Notes under the pieces: model-generated
The model's database searches: none
Seen by the model: only the letters and a program-made list of their open reading frames with translations
Told to the model about the DNA's origin: nothing
Part shown: positions 17,369 through 26,309 of the stretch, in pieces
Layout of the letters: each line of letters opens with the position of its first letter
How positions within the stretch are numbered: position 1 is the stretch's first letter
Source of the DNA: Lingula anatina
Lineage: Eukaryota > Brachiopoda > Lingulata > Lingulida > Lingulidae
Direction of reading: 5' to 3'
Assembly: GCF_001039355.2 (NCBI RefSeq)
Contig: NW_019776156.1
Location: forward strand, 35,740 to 67,498
DNA length: 31,759 nucleotides
Made by a program: the position numbers and the translations under genes

Positions 17369-17383
17369 ATTGCCCTTGGTTAC
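17369..17383 (-). promoter_or_regulatory. RFX-type X-box for the tektin-like gene
   Basis: Read on the - strand the site is GTAACC AAG GGCAAT. It matches the X-box consensus GTNRCC N0-3 RGYAAC at 11 of 12 informative positions. It lies 123 bp upstream of the tektin-like ATG, the distance typical of RFX sites in ciliary gene promoters. RFX factors drive ciliary genes across animals, so sequence, position and gene product agree. Confidence 0.65.
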
Positions 17384-17856
17384 CGCTTCGCGGATTTCCT
17401 GTTCCGGTCGCGACAGTTTTAACAAATAAAATCTTGATGCGGATTGGTTAAAATTAAATGCAACTTCGTGCTAACTTTTAAGGTTTTAGAAAATATTATG
17501 AACTTTTAATCTTTTAATTGAATTATATATCAAAAATAGAAAATTATTTGTCTAAATCTTTCAATAACTAATTCTATAGAAGCATTTCTTATCTCCACCA
17601 ACACGCAGTGACCAACACGTATTTTTTTCCACCAGACATTTGAACCAATCATATCTCGCTTTACATATCATGATATATTTTGCTATTTAACCTGCAACTT
17701 ATCCTTTAAGGAGATAAATTAAAATCAGTATAGCATGAATTTGCCTTATATTATCATAGGACGCTTATACTAAGCAAGAAATTGTTATTATTTGACACTT
17801 CTTTGACTTTCCAGTTCGATCCTATCCCAAGATTCCGTAGAACACCGGTTTGAAAG

Positions 17857-17864
17857 TGACGTCA
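17857..17864 (+). promoter_or_regulatory. CRE (TGACGTCA) before the taperin-like gene
   Basis: This is a full palindromic CREB/ATF site 88 bp before the ATG at 17953. Full CREs are rare by chance in AT-rich DNA and tend to act close to the transcription start, which fits here. Binding is inferred. Confidence 0.5.
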
Positions 17865-17952
17865 TGTACAAACTGTGACCACTTGTAGATTTCGGAACGG
17901 GGCAGAAAATATTTTGAAAAACTGAGAATAACGGGACCAAAAACAGCTTTAA

Positions 17953-20331
17953 ATGCATGATACGATTGAAACTATGTCCTCAGTTCCAGAATGGAAACAG
18001 GCACTGATTGAAAAAAGGGATAAACATACCACGCAACAAATTAGTCACCGTGACGAGAGATCAACACAAAGTAATCGGCCCCACCACGAAGATAAAATGC
18101 TTGTCGGACTGCCTGCCTGGAAACGGGAAATCGTCGAAAAACGTCGACGACAAGCGAAATCGGAGACATATTCAGATAATGAGATAGACAGTGAGTTCAG
18201 CAGAAATGGGTCTGATCATTCCTCGCATCATTCACACAGCAGTGATCAAAGTGATACTGGGTCAGAAAAAAATGGAGGTCACTCAGCTGGAGCCACCACC
18301 CATAACAAGCACGACATCTGTGCTAATGACGATGTCAGGGAAAACGGATTTGACGAGGAGACTCACATAATTCCCGTGAAAAGTAATCCGTGGGTTGTGA
18401 AGGACCAGCAGGGTCGATCCAGGAGGAGAAGTCGGGAGTTGAGGATCGATGTAAGTTGTGAGGATGGGGTTACTGAGATAGAGTATGAAGGAGATGGCGA
18501 GGTGGAGAACAGTAGTCCTGCTGAGTCGGATCATGAGGAGCCCTATAGGCCTGGGTTTGTGAACAAACTGAGAGGGAAATTTGCCTCTTTACTTTCACCC
18601 ACAGCAAATGCCTCCAAGCCTGTATGGAACACATCTAGTCTTGAGCGTGCACACTCACACGAGACAACACGCTTGCGTTCGAACAGTAACGAAATGTCAC
18701 CACGTGATGTTGGTTTTAAACTGACAGCTAAGAATAAGGCCCAAAGTGTGGACAACCTGGCTGGTTCCAGGCATTTCAGTTCACCAGTGCACATAAGTCC
18801 AAAACGTCAGCAAAGTGCCCCTCAGCAGCGGGATACAGTCGATGGCCATCCTAAGCAAGATTCTGTCAGTTGCGATGATTTCGAGTCACCAGAGCGCATA
18901 CGTATTGGAAGTGGCACCTCAGCTGATGTGCCTCTTATTGTAAGCCCAATGTCCTCATACAGGGAGGACATTATCATTATAGAAGAACCCAGAGACAGAG
19001 AAATTATCCCAAATGGTGACGTGGAGCCTTATAGGATACGAAGCAGTAGCCGAGAGGTCATTGAAGAAGAGCTGCCTAAGCCTAACACCGTCCTTTCAGC
19101 ACGGTCAATGTTTGAGGACCCAAGTGCCCCTCCACCAGGGAAGTCGTATAATGATACATTAAAAAAGCGCAGAGCACCACAGCCACCAGGGGGAAACAAG
19201 CCGAAGGGTGCTACTTCCACACAGGAAGGAGAGCAAGTTAAAGTCAAGCCAAGTTCACAAGTAAGTGCTAACAAACCACTGGACATGCCTTCAGGGAGAC
19301 TAACCAATGGAAATAAAGCGCCCAGTACCAAGCGTCCTGCGCCTCAGCCTGACCAATCGGGTGTGAAAACTGCCAGAGCTTCCAAACAACCTGCCCCAAA
19401 ACACCCAGCACTGTCTTCTGTTGGGTCTGCACCCTCAAGGACAGAGTTCATTCAACCATCAGCCGTGACCAAACCAGCTTCAACCAAACCTGTGGTGTCT
19501 GTGGCACCAGCACCAAGACCTGTTGTCTCAGTGGCACCAGCACCCAGGCCTGTCGTATCTGTGGCACCAGCTCCAAGAGCAAAGGTCAGTGAAGATGTTC
19601 CGAGTAAAATAGAAAAGGTGGCAGAGAAAGAAAAAACAGCAATTGTGAATCAACAACCAAAGGTTTCCAAGGAAAAGAGTAAGGCCATAGAGTCCACAGC
19701 ATCAAGAGAACAGCATGGGTTCTCAAATCGTGTATCGGAGATAGTTGGCTCTAAAAAGCAACAGGGACCTACTTTTTCAAACCGCTTTTCTAATAACCGT
19801 TTCCTGACCCCAGACGAGCCTGAAAGTCGGGTAGAGCATACGGCAGACGGACGTGTCATCATCAGTGATAAAGCGCTGGAAAGGATCCGCAAAGCAGGAA
19901 AGTCCTGGTTTTTCTCTGCAGGGGACCCCAAAGTGGTGCCTGGTGGTGCCACACTGGTGCCAGTAGAGGCGAAAGCTAGGAAAGTCACGCCAAAACCTCT
20001 GGACTTGAAAAAGGTGGACGTTGTTCAGCCGCCAAGTAATCATTTTATTCCTGATAAATCCATATTCGATGCCCCATCAGACATAGACTATACTGTCCTC
20101 ACAGGAACAGCAAAAGTTAGTGATGGTAGTAAAAACAATGGGTATCATTCACAAACTCAAGTGGTCAACAGTGTGCCTGTCACAAACATTGATGATGTTC
20201 CAAATACCCCAGAAAAATCAAGCACAGTGGATAAGCATGTTGCCACGGTGGTGAAGACAGTCAAGTACGAGTTTATTGGTGCCAATGTACAGTTAGAGAA
20301 ATCCAATTTATCCACCAAGAAGGAGAAAAAG
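17953..20331 (+). CDS. TPRN: taperin/phostensin family PP1-binding protein, 5' exon (partial gene)
   Basis: Taperin and phostensin bind protein phosphatase 1 and actin; human taperin acts at the base of hair-cell stereocilia. This 793-codon exon begins with the family's paired N-terminal motifs, VPEWKQALIEKR (11-22) and LPAWKREIVEKRRR (53-66). Next come a Ser/His-rich stretch (about 85-112), KSNPWVVKDQQGR (about 143-155), a long disordered Pro/Ser-rich middle with RRAPQPPGG (406-414), three tandem VVSVAPAPRP repeats (514-543) and ISDKALERIRKAGKSWFF (637-654). The end, TVKYEFIGANVQLEKSN (769-785) then KKEKK, aligns with the vertebrate region just before the RVxF PP1-docking motif. A perfect donor (AAG/GTGAGT) follows at 20332, phase 0, so RVxF and the C-terminus lie in later exons. 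The reading frame carries on only five codons past the donor. TAA precedes the first ATG directly. The second ATG at 17974 (MSSVPEWK) has a better context and fits family N-termini, so it may be the real start. Whether it is the single ancestor of both vertebrate paralogs cannot be told here. Confidence 0.88.
19492..19581 (+). repeat. three tandem 30-bp coding repeats (VVSVAPAPRP)
   Basis: Units at 19492-19521, 19522-19551 and 19552-19581 encode the same ten residues; the last unit ends RA rather than RP. Synonymous differences between units show they are kept at protein level and are not a fresh duplication. They lie in the disordered proline-rich part of the taperin-like protein. Confidence 0.9.
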
Positions 20332-20644
20332 GTGAGTGGATTTTTGTGAATATATCTTATGTTATCACTAGACATTGGTTGGAACATGCACTCGTAAGCT
20401 ACCATACATACATACATGAGCAAGCATGCATGTGCAAATGATTCTTGAAATAAAATATCACTTTGTATCAAGTATAACATACAAAAGCGGGCATATGTTT
20501 AATAGATAAGTGGCTGTGGTCTTGTAGAAAGTGGTTGGCAAGCTGACAAATGCCTTCTCTGCTCTGTCCTGCTATCAGAAACCAACAGCTACAATATGCA
20601 TAGAAACTGAAGAAACTGATGCACATGATAGTTTCTCTGACAGA

Positions 20645-20682
20645 CCCCCCCCCCCCACACACACACACACACAAACACACCC
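20645..20682. repeat. C12 tract joined to an (AC)n microsatellite
   Basis: A run of 12 C (20645-20656) passes directly into AC repeats interrupted by AAAC. A very similar C-run plus CA-run occurs at 25347. Confidence 0.85.
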
Positions 20683-22097
20683 CTTGGAGCATATTCTGAA
20701 ACAAGTTTCAAAACTCCTGTGCAAACTATGTTCTAATACCTGTTTGGGACTATCATGAATGTGATTCAAACAAGGAAGTTGCGATAAAAAACTGGTAACG
20801 TTGTTTGCTCAAGTCTGAACCAGTCTGAATCACTTTTATTTACAAGCTTAAAACAGTAACTGAGATTTGTTGATAAAATCCATGATTTATTATCTGACCC
20901 CACCATGCTGACTGCACCAGCTCAAATAAATGATTTTGTTATCTAAGTCCATGTTTTTGTTTGTTTAAACAGGTACTTTGGCTCATAGTTCTGCTTAGGG
21001 TTAGGTCTAACAGCAAGAAAAAATGCTGTTTAGAAATATTTATTGGCATGGAAACTTGGCTGAGACAATGACTTTGTTGACATTGTAACATACTTTCCAT
21101 TACAGCTGTTCTGCATACTTGCATTGACTGAGGCATGCCAGCAAAGATCATATACTGTAAAAGTAACAAGTAATAGAAAACAACTGCTGCATTGTATGAG
21201 ATACCATGATAAGGCATTATTTAAAGAGAGCATGATGTCGTTCATATGTAAGCTGGTTGATTTTCTCTCCTGATTTCTTTTGACAAATTGCTTTGCACAA
21301 GTGGATGATTCCACTGTGATCTTTGCTTAAAATGAATTTGCAGGGAATTCACATTGTGCAGAGATGTGAAATTGTGTTCATATATATTTAGATCCAACTC
21401 ACAGTTAAATCATACATTACTAATTATTTTGGAAAAAAATGAAGTTCCAGTGCATAAATAGTTTATCCCTCTCCTCTTTCAAAATTCCATGAAGTCTAAA
21501 GTAGACAAAAACCCATCTTCAAGATTCCTACTGGATGCATGAAGGCTGTAAATTATAGATTTGCACTATTGAGTCACTGCAGGTCATAGGAATAAACTGC
21601 CTAGGTGTCAACTGCATATTTTCTCTACATTCAGACTGTCTGGTGACTCGTCGGTAGTTTGTCTGAATGTCTACAAAAAACTAAAATTGCTTAATTTATT
21701 GCCAGTTTATGCTATTAAAGAAACCTAGGATGTCCATATTGGGTTATTTTAATGTCAGTTGAAGTTAAGTTTCATGTTTTAACAATATTCATTATAGTTG
21801 ACGATTGTGTCAGTGAGAAGAATAGGTGAAAGATGTTGTGAAAATACAAGCACGTGAAAAACTTTCAAAAATGATTGCCTCCAGTCTGAATAGGAATTCA
21901 TTTCTAGTGACATTTTAGTTTTGCAGCAGAGCTATAATAAATTATTTATTAATTTAAGGCACAAGCACTTGTCTCGTGATGTTTAAAATTGATAAAAGTA
22001 GTCATGTCCATATGCTACAAAATTAAATGAAAGCTGTGAAGCTGACAACTAGGTATTAGTTTTAGTTTGAGAATACGTATGAGTTTTTTTCATTTTT

Positions 22098-22290
22098 ACC
22101 TCTGCCAAGGAAGTTATGTTTTCACCCCTGTTTGTCTGTTATCAACATAACTCAAAAAGTTATGGGCCGATTTTGATGAATTTTTCAGGAACTGCCAGAA
22201 GTGGGCCAAGGAACAGATGATTAGTTTTTGGTGGTGATCCAGATCAATAATCAATCAATAATAATCAAAAATTGCTGCCTTGGCAGAGGT
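22098..22290. mobile_element. foldback/MITE-like element with 13-bp terminal inverted repeats
   Basis: ACCTCTGCCAAGG at 22098-22110 is the exact reverse complement of CCTTGGCAGAGGT at 22278-22290. The internal part includes ACTCAAAAAGTTATGGGCCG and TGGTGGTGATCCAGATCA, and the right flank reads CTGCGCTCTCGGAGTGC. I recognise this combination as a dispersed element seen in many aquatic animal genomes, but I cannot name its family with certainty. It has no coding capacity, so it is non-autonomous. The conserved right flank suggests the element may extend to about 22316. Confidence 0.7.
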
Positions 22291-24132
22291 CTGCGCTCTC
22301 GGAGTGCTTTTTTAGTTTGTTATTATTTTTCCATTTTGTTTTTTTACCGGTACTTTTTCCTTAAAATTTGTGAGGTTTTCAGGGTGTTGTATACAGTTAA
22401 TGTCCTCGTGACCAGTAACAGAACTTTGAACAGTCATGAGTTTTAATACAATACCCCATATCAGTACTTAGAACACTAAGGCAATAAGTTCTCAAGGTCC
22501 TAGAGTTCACATATTGTTGTTAGGACTACACAGAAGTATTGTGTGATTATTATAGCACAAGGACTACTTTACAATTACACTGGACAGCAAATGGTGTTGA
22601 AACTATGACCAATAGAAAGAAAAAAAGGCTTGTTCTGTCAAAAAATAAGAATTTAATGTTCACTGGTTTTCAGTTTCCAGATTACCACCTTTCTCTACAA
22701 GGTTACTTTCAATGCCACCTGCGTTGTTTTGATAACTTGACTGTTGCATACAAGTTTCAAATGTTTTGTTGGCTTTTTAAAACTTGTTCTATTTTGTGTT
22801 GATATGCTTGCTATCAAAGGCTCTTTTCGGCATTGGACTGATAAATTGTGGTACTGCGCCTGTTTTGTTTACTTAATGTCTGAATTAAAGGTATTGTTTA
22901 CTGTTACACAAGTTTACGCAGGCAACAAGGCCACAGCCAGACCAAAATATTATTTTTAAGTTATTAAAATTTTCTTTAAGTGGATGTTTTTTGTGAAATA
23001 GACTCCCATGTTCCTTTTCTTCCCATTGATGAATGCTTCTGCTCTAGAAAGCAGACAGATACACACAATATACTGTGTATATGATACTAGTAGTCACCTA
23101 AAATCAGCTGATCTTTGCAAACACAGAATGACTCGATTTTACTTCGGCGACAATTTTTATCAGTGATGTTATATTTAAGTTTCAGTTTGTTATATACATG
23201 TTGAGCTATGAAAGAGGGAGAAAACTCTTTAGAAAAATGATTTTAAATGTTACCTCTGGAAGAAGGTCAGCAGATAGAACATGTATACAATCAAAGATGG
23301 TACATTTGTGCTATGTATGAAGTCCAAGGTTTGTGCATGGTTAAATAATTGATCAGGAAAGAGAGGCTCTTTGATTACAACATTTGCTTGGAGACACAAG
23401 TTCAATTGATAGATTACTTATTAATCAGTGATCTTTGTGGAGAGTATTGATCTGGTTCAATAATTGAAGAAGTTATCCACAATAAGGGCCACTTTTAAGT
23501 GTTAGCTGGGGCCCAGTATCTGAGCACCATGTCCTAGCTCGTCACGGGAACTTGGATGTCAGGTAGTGCTGGTTCTGGTATGTCCTTGCCCAGAGCTGTG
23601 ATAATTAAGTAGTTCAAAACAGGGATTTGGTTCTGCCCAGAGCACTGGAAGTGTGAGACAGAGACAAATGCTCACACTCCATGACATTTAACTGCCTGAG
23701 GGTAACCAGCGAGGAACAGTTTACAAGACCCTTGTTTTATAATAAATTAGAAATCAAATTAAAGGGTGGATGAAGGCAACTTGTTAATGGTTCATCGTCA
23801 AGGTGAGCCAGAGAGCCGTTACAGTAATGAATATATAGTATTTATGATTATGGTGGATACGTGCTCTGAAGTGAACATGAGGTACATTTACATTGACTGA
23901 AATTAAACTGGTTCTTTAACGTTCTATTCAATGTTAGCAACCAAACCACCACCTATTAAATAAGTGAAAGCTAACAGCCACACAGAAGCCACACAGATAC
24001 GTTCCTTTCATTTACAAGTAAGGTGATTGTCTCATCTTTGATATCAGTCAAATTGATACTGTGCTTTAACTGTTTTTGCCAAAGTGAACAACTTTAGAAA
24101 CCTGCTTCTGGGAGTTCACATTGAGGATAAGC

Positions 24133-24154
24133 GTACTAGTACTAGTACTAGTAC
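24133..24154. repeat. palindromic ACTAGT tandem repeat
   Basis: The 22-bp stretch is an ACTAGT-type tandem array and a perfect palindrome. Shorter versions (TACTAGTACTAG) occur near 25120 and 30836. Confidence 0.75.
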
Positions 24155-24849
24155 CCTGCTCACCACTATCCTCTGATCCCTATCTGATAGTTTTTGCTCA
24201 CCCTAGACAGGCAAACAAAAAAACCTTTTCTCCTGGTGTTACTACTCCCACTGCTGAGCAAGGCAAGGGGCCTGATTTCAACTAGGAAAAGTCAATCTTT
24301 TGACAGAAAATTGCTTTATCTGCCTTTGTAACGTGGTAAGAAGTCTTGCTGATTACTGTGATTAGTTCACTTTATTATGATTTAACAATGCTCACTACAG
24401 GAGGTACCATCAGGAAGCGTCTGTATGTGTTGAGTAGCTGGAGTAGTTAACTTGCAGTTGATTGATTAATTGTAGGCCACAAGGGGACAGATATCAATAT
24501 TTACTAACGTTAAATACAAAGAAATTACTAGTACAGTTTTTTTTTCCTAGGCAGATAGATACTTTTGAAAAGTAACAGTTCAGCAAGATTTACAAATTCT
24601 GGAGGACTGCACAATTGCTAATGTGGAAAAACAATTCAGTTTGTGACTGACATTGAATAAAGATACAACTCCCCCTTTCTGTTGTCTTCTGCTTTCGAGA
24701 CTTTTCTTGTACTCTACACACATTTGCATGTGTGCCTGACTGTGCAAATAAAACATGTTTCTTGCAACTTGCATTTCTTGGGCAAGGAACTTGGAATCAT
24801 TGCACCTTGTTGTGTCAGACAAGATGAATAGAACCACTCTCAAGATTGA

Positions 24850-24872
24850 TCAATATATATACATATATATAT
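24850..24872. repeat. (TA)n-rich microsatellite
   Basis: This is an imperfect ATATATAC/ATATATAT run. A similar run at 25106-25119 lies about 250 bp away, so the two flank a slightly GC-richer block that could be an old insertion. Confidence 0.6.
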
Positions 24873-25346
24873 AGATCTAGGACACAGAAAAAGGGGTTCT
24901 GTGGTCCCATACAGGAGTGGACGCTGTCCCCCTGTGGACAGTAGACTGACCAGACTCATTGTGGACCACTGAAGAGTAGAAATACCTGAGCAAATGAATT
25001 GCTGTGACAAAAGACAGTCACAATACAGGTGTCATCTGGTTTGTTGATGGATGACCTGCCACTTGGCATCAGCAGGGCCACTAGGTAGACTGGTCTCTCT
25101 GTAGATATATATATATATACTAGTACTAGAAGATTCCATATGGTGTATATACCCTAGACTCTTGGATTGGTCAACTTTTAGAGTTGAAAATCTATCATAT
25201 TTATCTGGATATTTGGATGTTGTATCTGTGTCCCCCAGACCCCTTATCTGGAGCAATGTGCCTTTGGCGCTTGCATTTTTAAGATTTTTATTAAAGCATA
25301 CATCACTGCACTTTGAGAAAGTGACAACTTAATACCCTAGCTATTA

Positions 25347-25385
25347 CCCCCCCCCCCCCCCCACACACACACACACACACCACCC
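25347..25385. repeat. C16 tract joined to an (AC)n microsatellite
   Basis: Sixteen C (25347-25362) run into AC repeats and then CACCCCCACC. The arrangement is the same as at 20645. Confidence 0.85.
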
Positions 25386-26150
25386 CCACCAGGGCCTACC
25401 TAAATATAGTAAGTTCCTAAAACCAACATCAGGAAGCAACCTTGTGGAAAGCAGTTCTAGCCCCTGTAGTGTAATTACATGTTCTAGTAAGGACCTCTCC
25501 AAGAATAATGTATTGCTCGCTTGATGTGAAAAGGACCTTGGTATGGAAGCACAGTTGTATCCAGTTTTTACCTCTGACCACTGGTATTTAAAAAGGCTTT
25601 GATAGCTGGATGATGTTATTATGCCTTTATTGTAGTTTTCTTTCTGTTGGTTTTATCAGTGTCTGGTTGAAAAGTTGTCACCATTTGATTGAACCATAAT
25701 GTAATACAATATCATATTATTCAAAATTTGTCTTTAAAATGTGTGATGCACCTTTTTATGTGCAGTTTGGTTGGACAAAAAAAAAATAAAATAAAAAAAT
25801 AAAAAGAGAAGAAAGCGATGACAGTCACATAGTAAACATATTTGTACTGTATTATGTGAATTATTCATCAAGAGATCTTAGTTTGACCTGGCATGCCCTA
25901 TTCAACACCCAAGGTGCTATTGAGAACTGCTGCTGAAAGTGTGAGCTATTGAAATTTGTTTGTTAGAATAATGACTGATGTCTGAGAGGGGGAGGGGCAG
26001 TGATGACTTATTACATGAGGATCTTGTGGCAGGTGTTAGCATACAATTTCTTATCAGTGACTGAAATCGAGTTTTATTTTGTCCATAAAATTATCACTCC
26101 CATAGAAAAGTAATTTTGCCAGTTTTTAATGGAGTTTATTTTTAATCGAT

Positions 26151-26309
26151 ATGGCTTGGAAGCGTCAGCTTGCAGGGTTGAACTCCAAACAACACTCAAA
26201 TCAAGACGAGTTCGTCGACTGTGACCAGTGCCTTATGCAGCATGCTTTTTTGAAAGGGAATTTAAGTTCAAGATGTGCCTGGTTGAACATCTTAATCAAA
26301 CGCTTATGA
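26151..26309 (+). CDS. possible small ORF of 52 codons, function unknown
   Basis: An ATG-started frame encodes MAWKRQLAGLNSKQHSNQDE, then FVDCDQCLMQHAFLKGNLSS, and ends at TGA. Composition looks more protein-like than its AT-rich surroundings, with a CxxC pair (DCDQC). No family is recognised and there is no clear splice site at either edge. It lies inside the taperin-like intron on the same strand. It could be a short gene, an exon fragment or chance. Confidence 0.2.
   Translation: MAWKRQLAGLNSKQHSNQDEFVDCDQCLMQHAFLKGNLSSRCAWLNILIKRL

Larger units (their letters stand above)
17247..17952. promoter_or_regulatory. divergent promoter region between tektin-like and taperin-like genes
   Basis: The two genes start 706 bp apart on opposite strands. 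The tektin-like side (17247-17450) is CpG-richer and carries an X-box and a reversed CCAAT box (ATTGG at 17443-17447). The taperin side carries a CCAAT at 17645-17649 and a perfect CRE at 17857-17864. The middle (17470-17800) is AT-rich with no open frame. No clear TATA box was chosen for either gene. Confidence 0.7.

Noticed and set aside
18283-20043. Several - strand frames of 80 to 110 codons across the taperin-like exon
   Set aside because: They are antisense shadows of a GC-richer coding exon and show no motif.
20332-20349. Read-through end of the taperin-like frame (VSGFL then stop) as the true C-terminus
   Set aside because: A perfect GTGAGT donor follows AAG at 20331 and the family continues with the PP1-docking region, so the five codons are most likely intronic.
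20531-20758. 75-codon + strand frame after a TTGTAG acceptor as taperin exon 2
   Set aside because: It starts KVVGKLTN with no V/I-x-F, then translates a C/CA microsatellite into proline and threonine-histidine repeats, which is a sign of non-coding sequence.
22539-22959. Two overlapping + strand frames of 87 and 71 codons
   Set aside because: Cys/Phe/Leu-rich translations of AT-rich DNA, with no motif and no splice sites consistent with the neighbouring exon.
24580-24843. 87-codon - strand frame, and a TTCTTGGGCAAGGAACTT motif near 24775 suggesting an old interspersed repeat
   Set aside because: No protein family is recognised and the repeat likeness is only about 20 bp, too short to call an element without a genome search.
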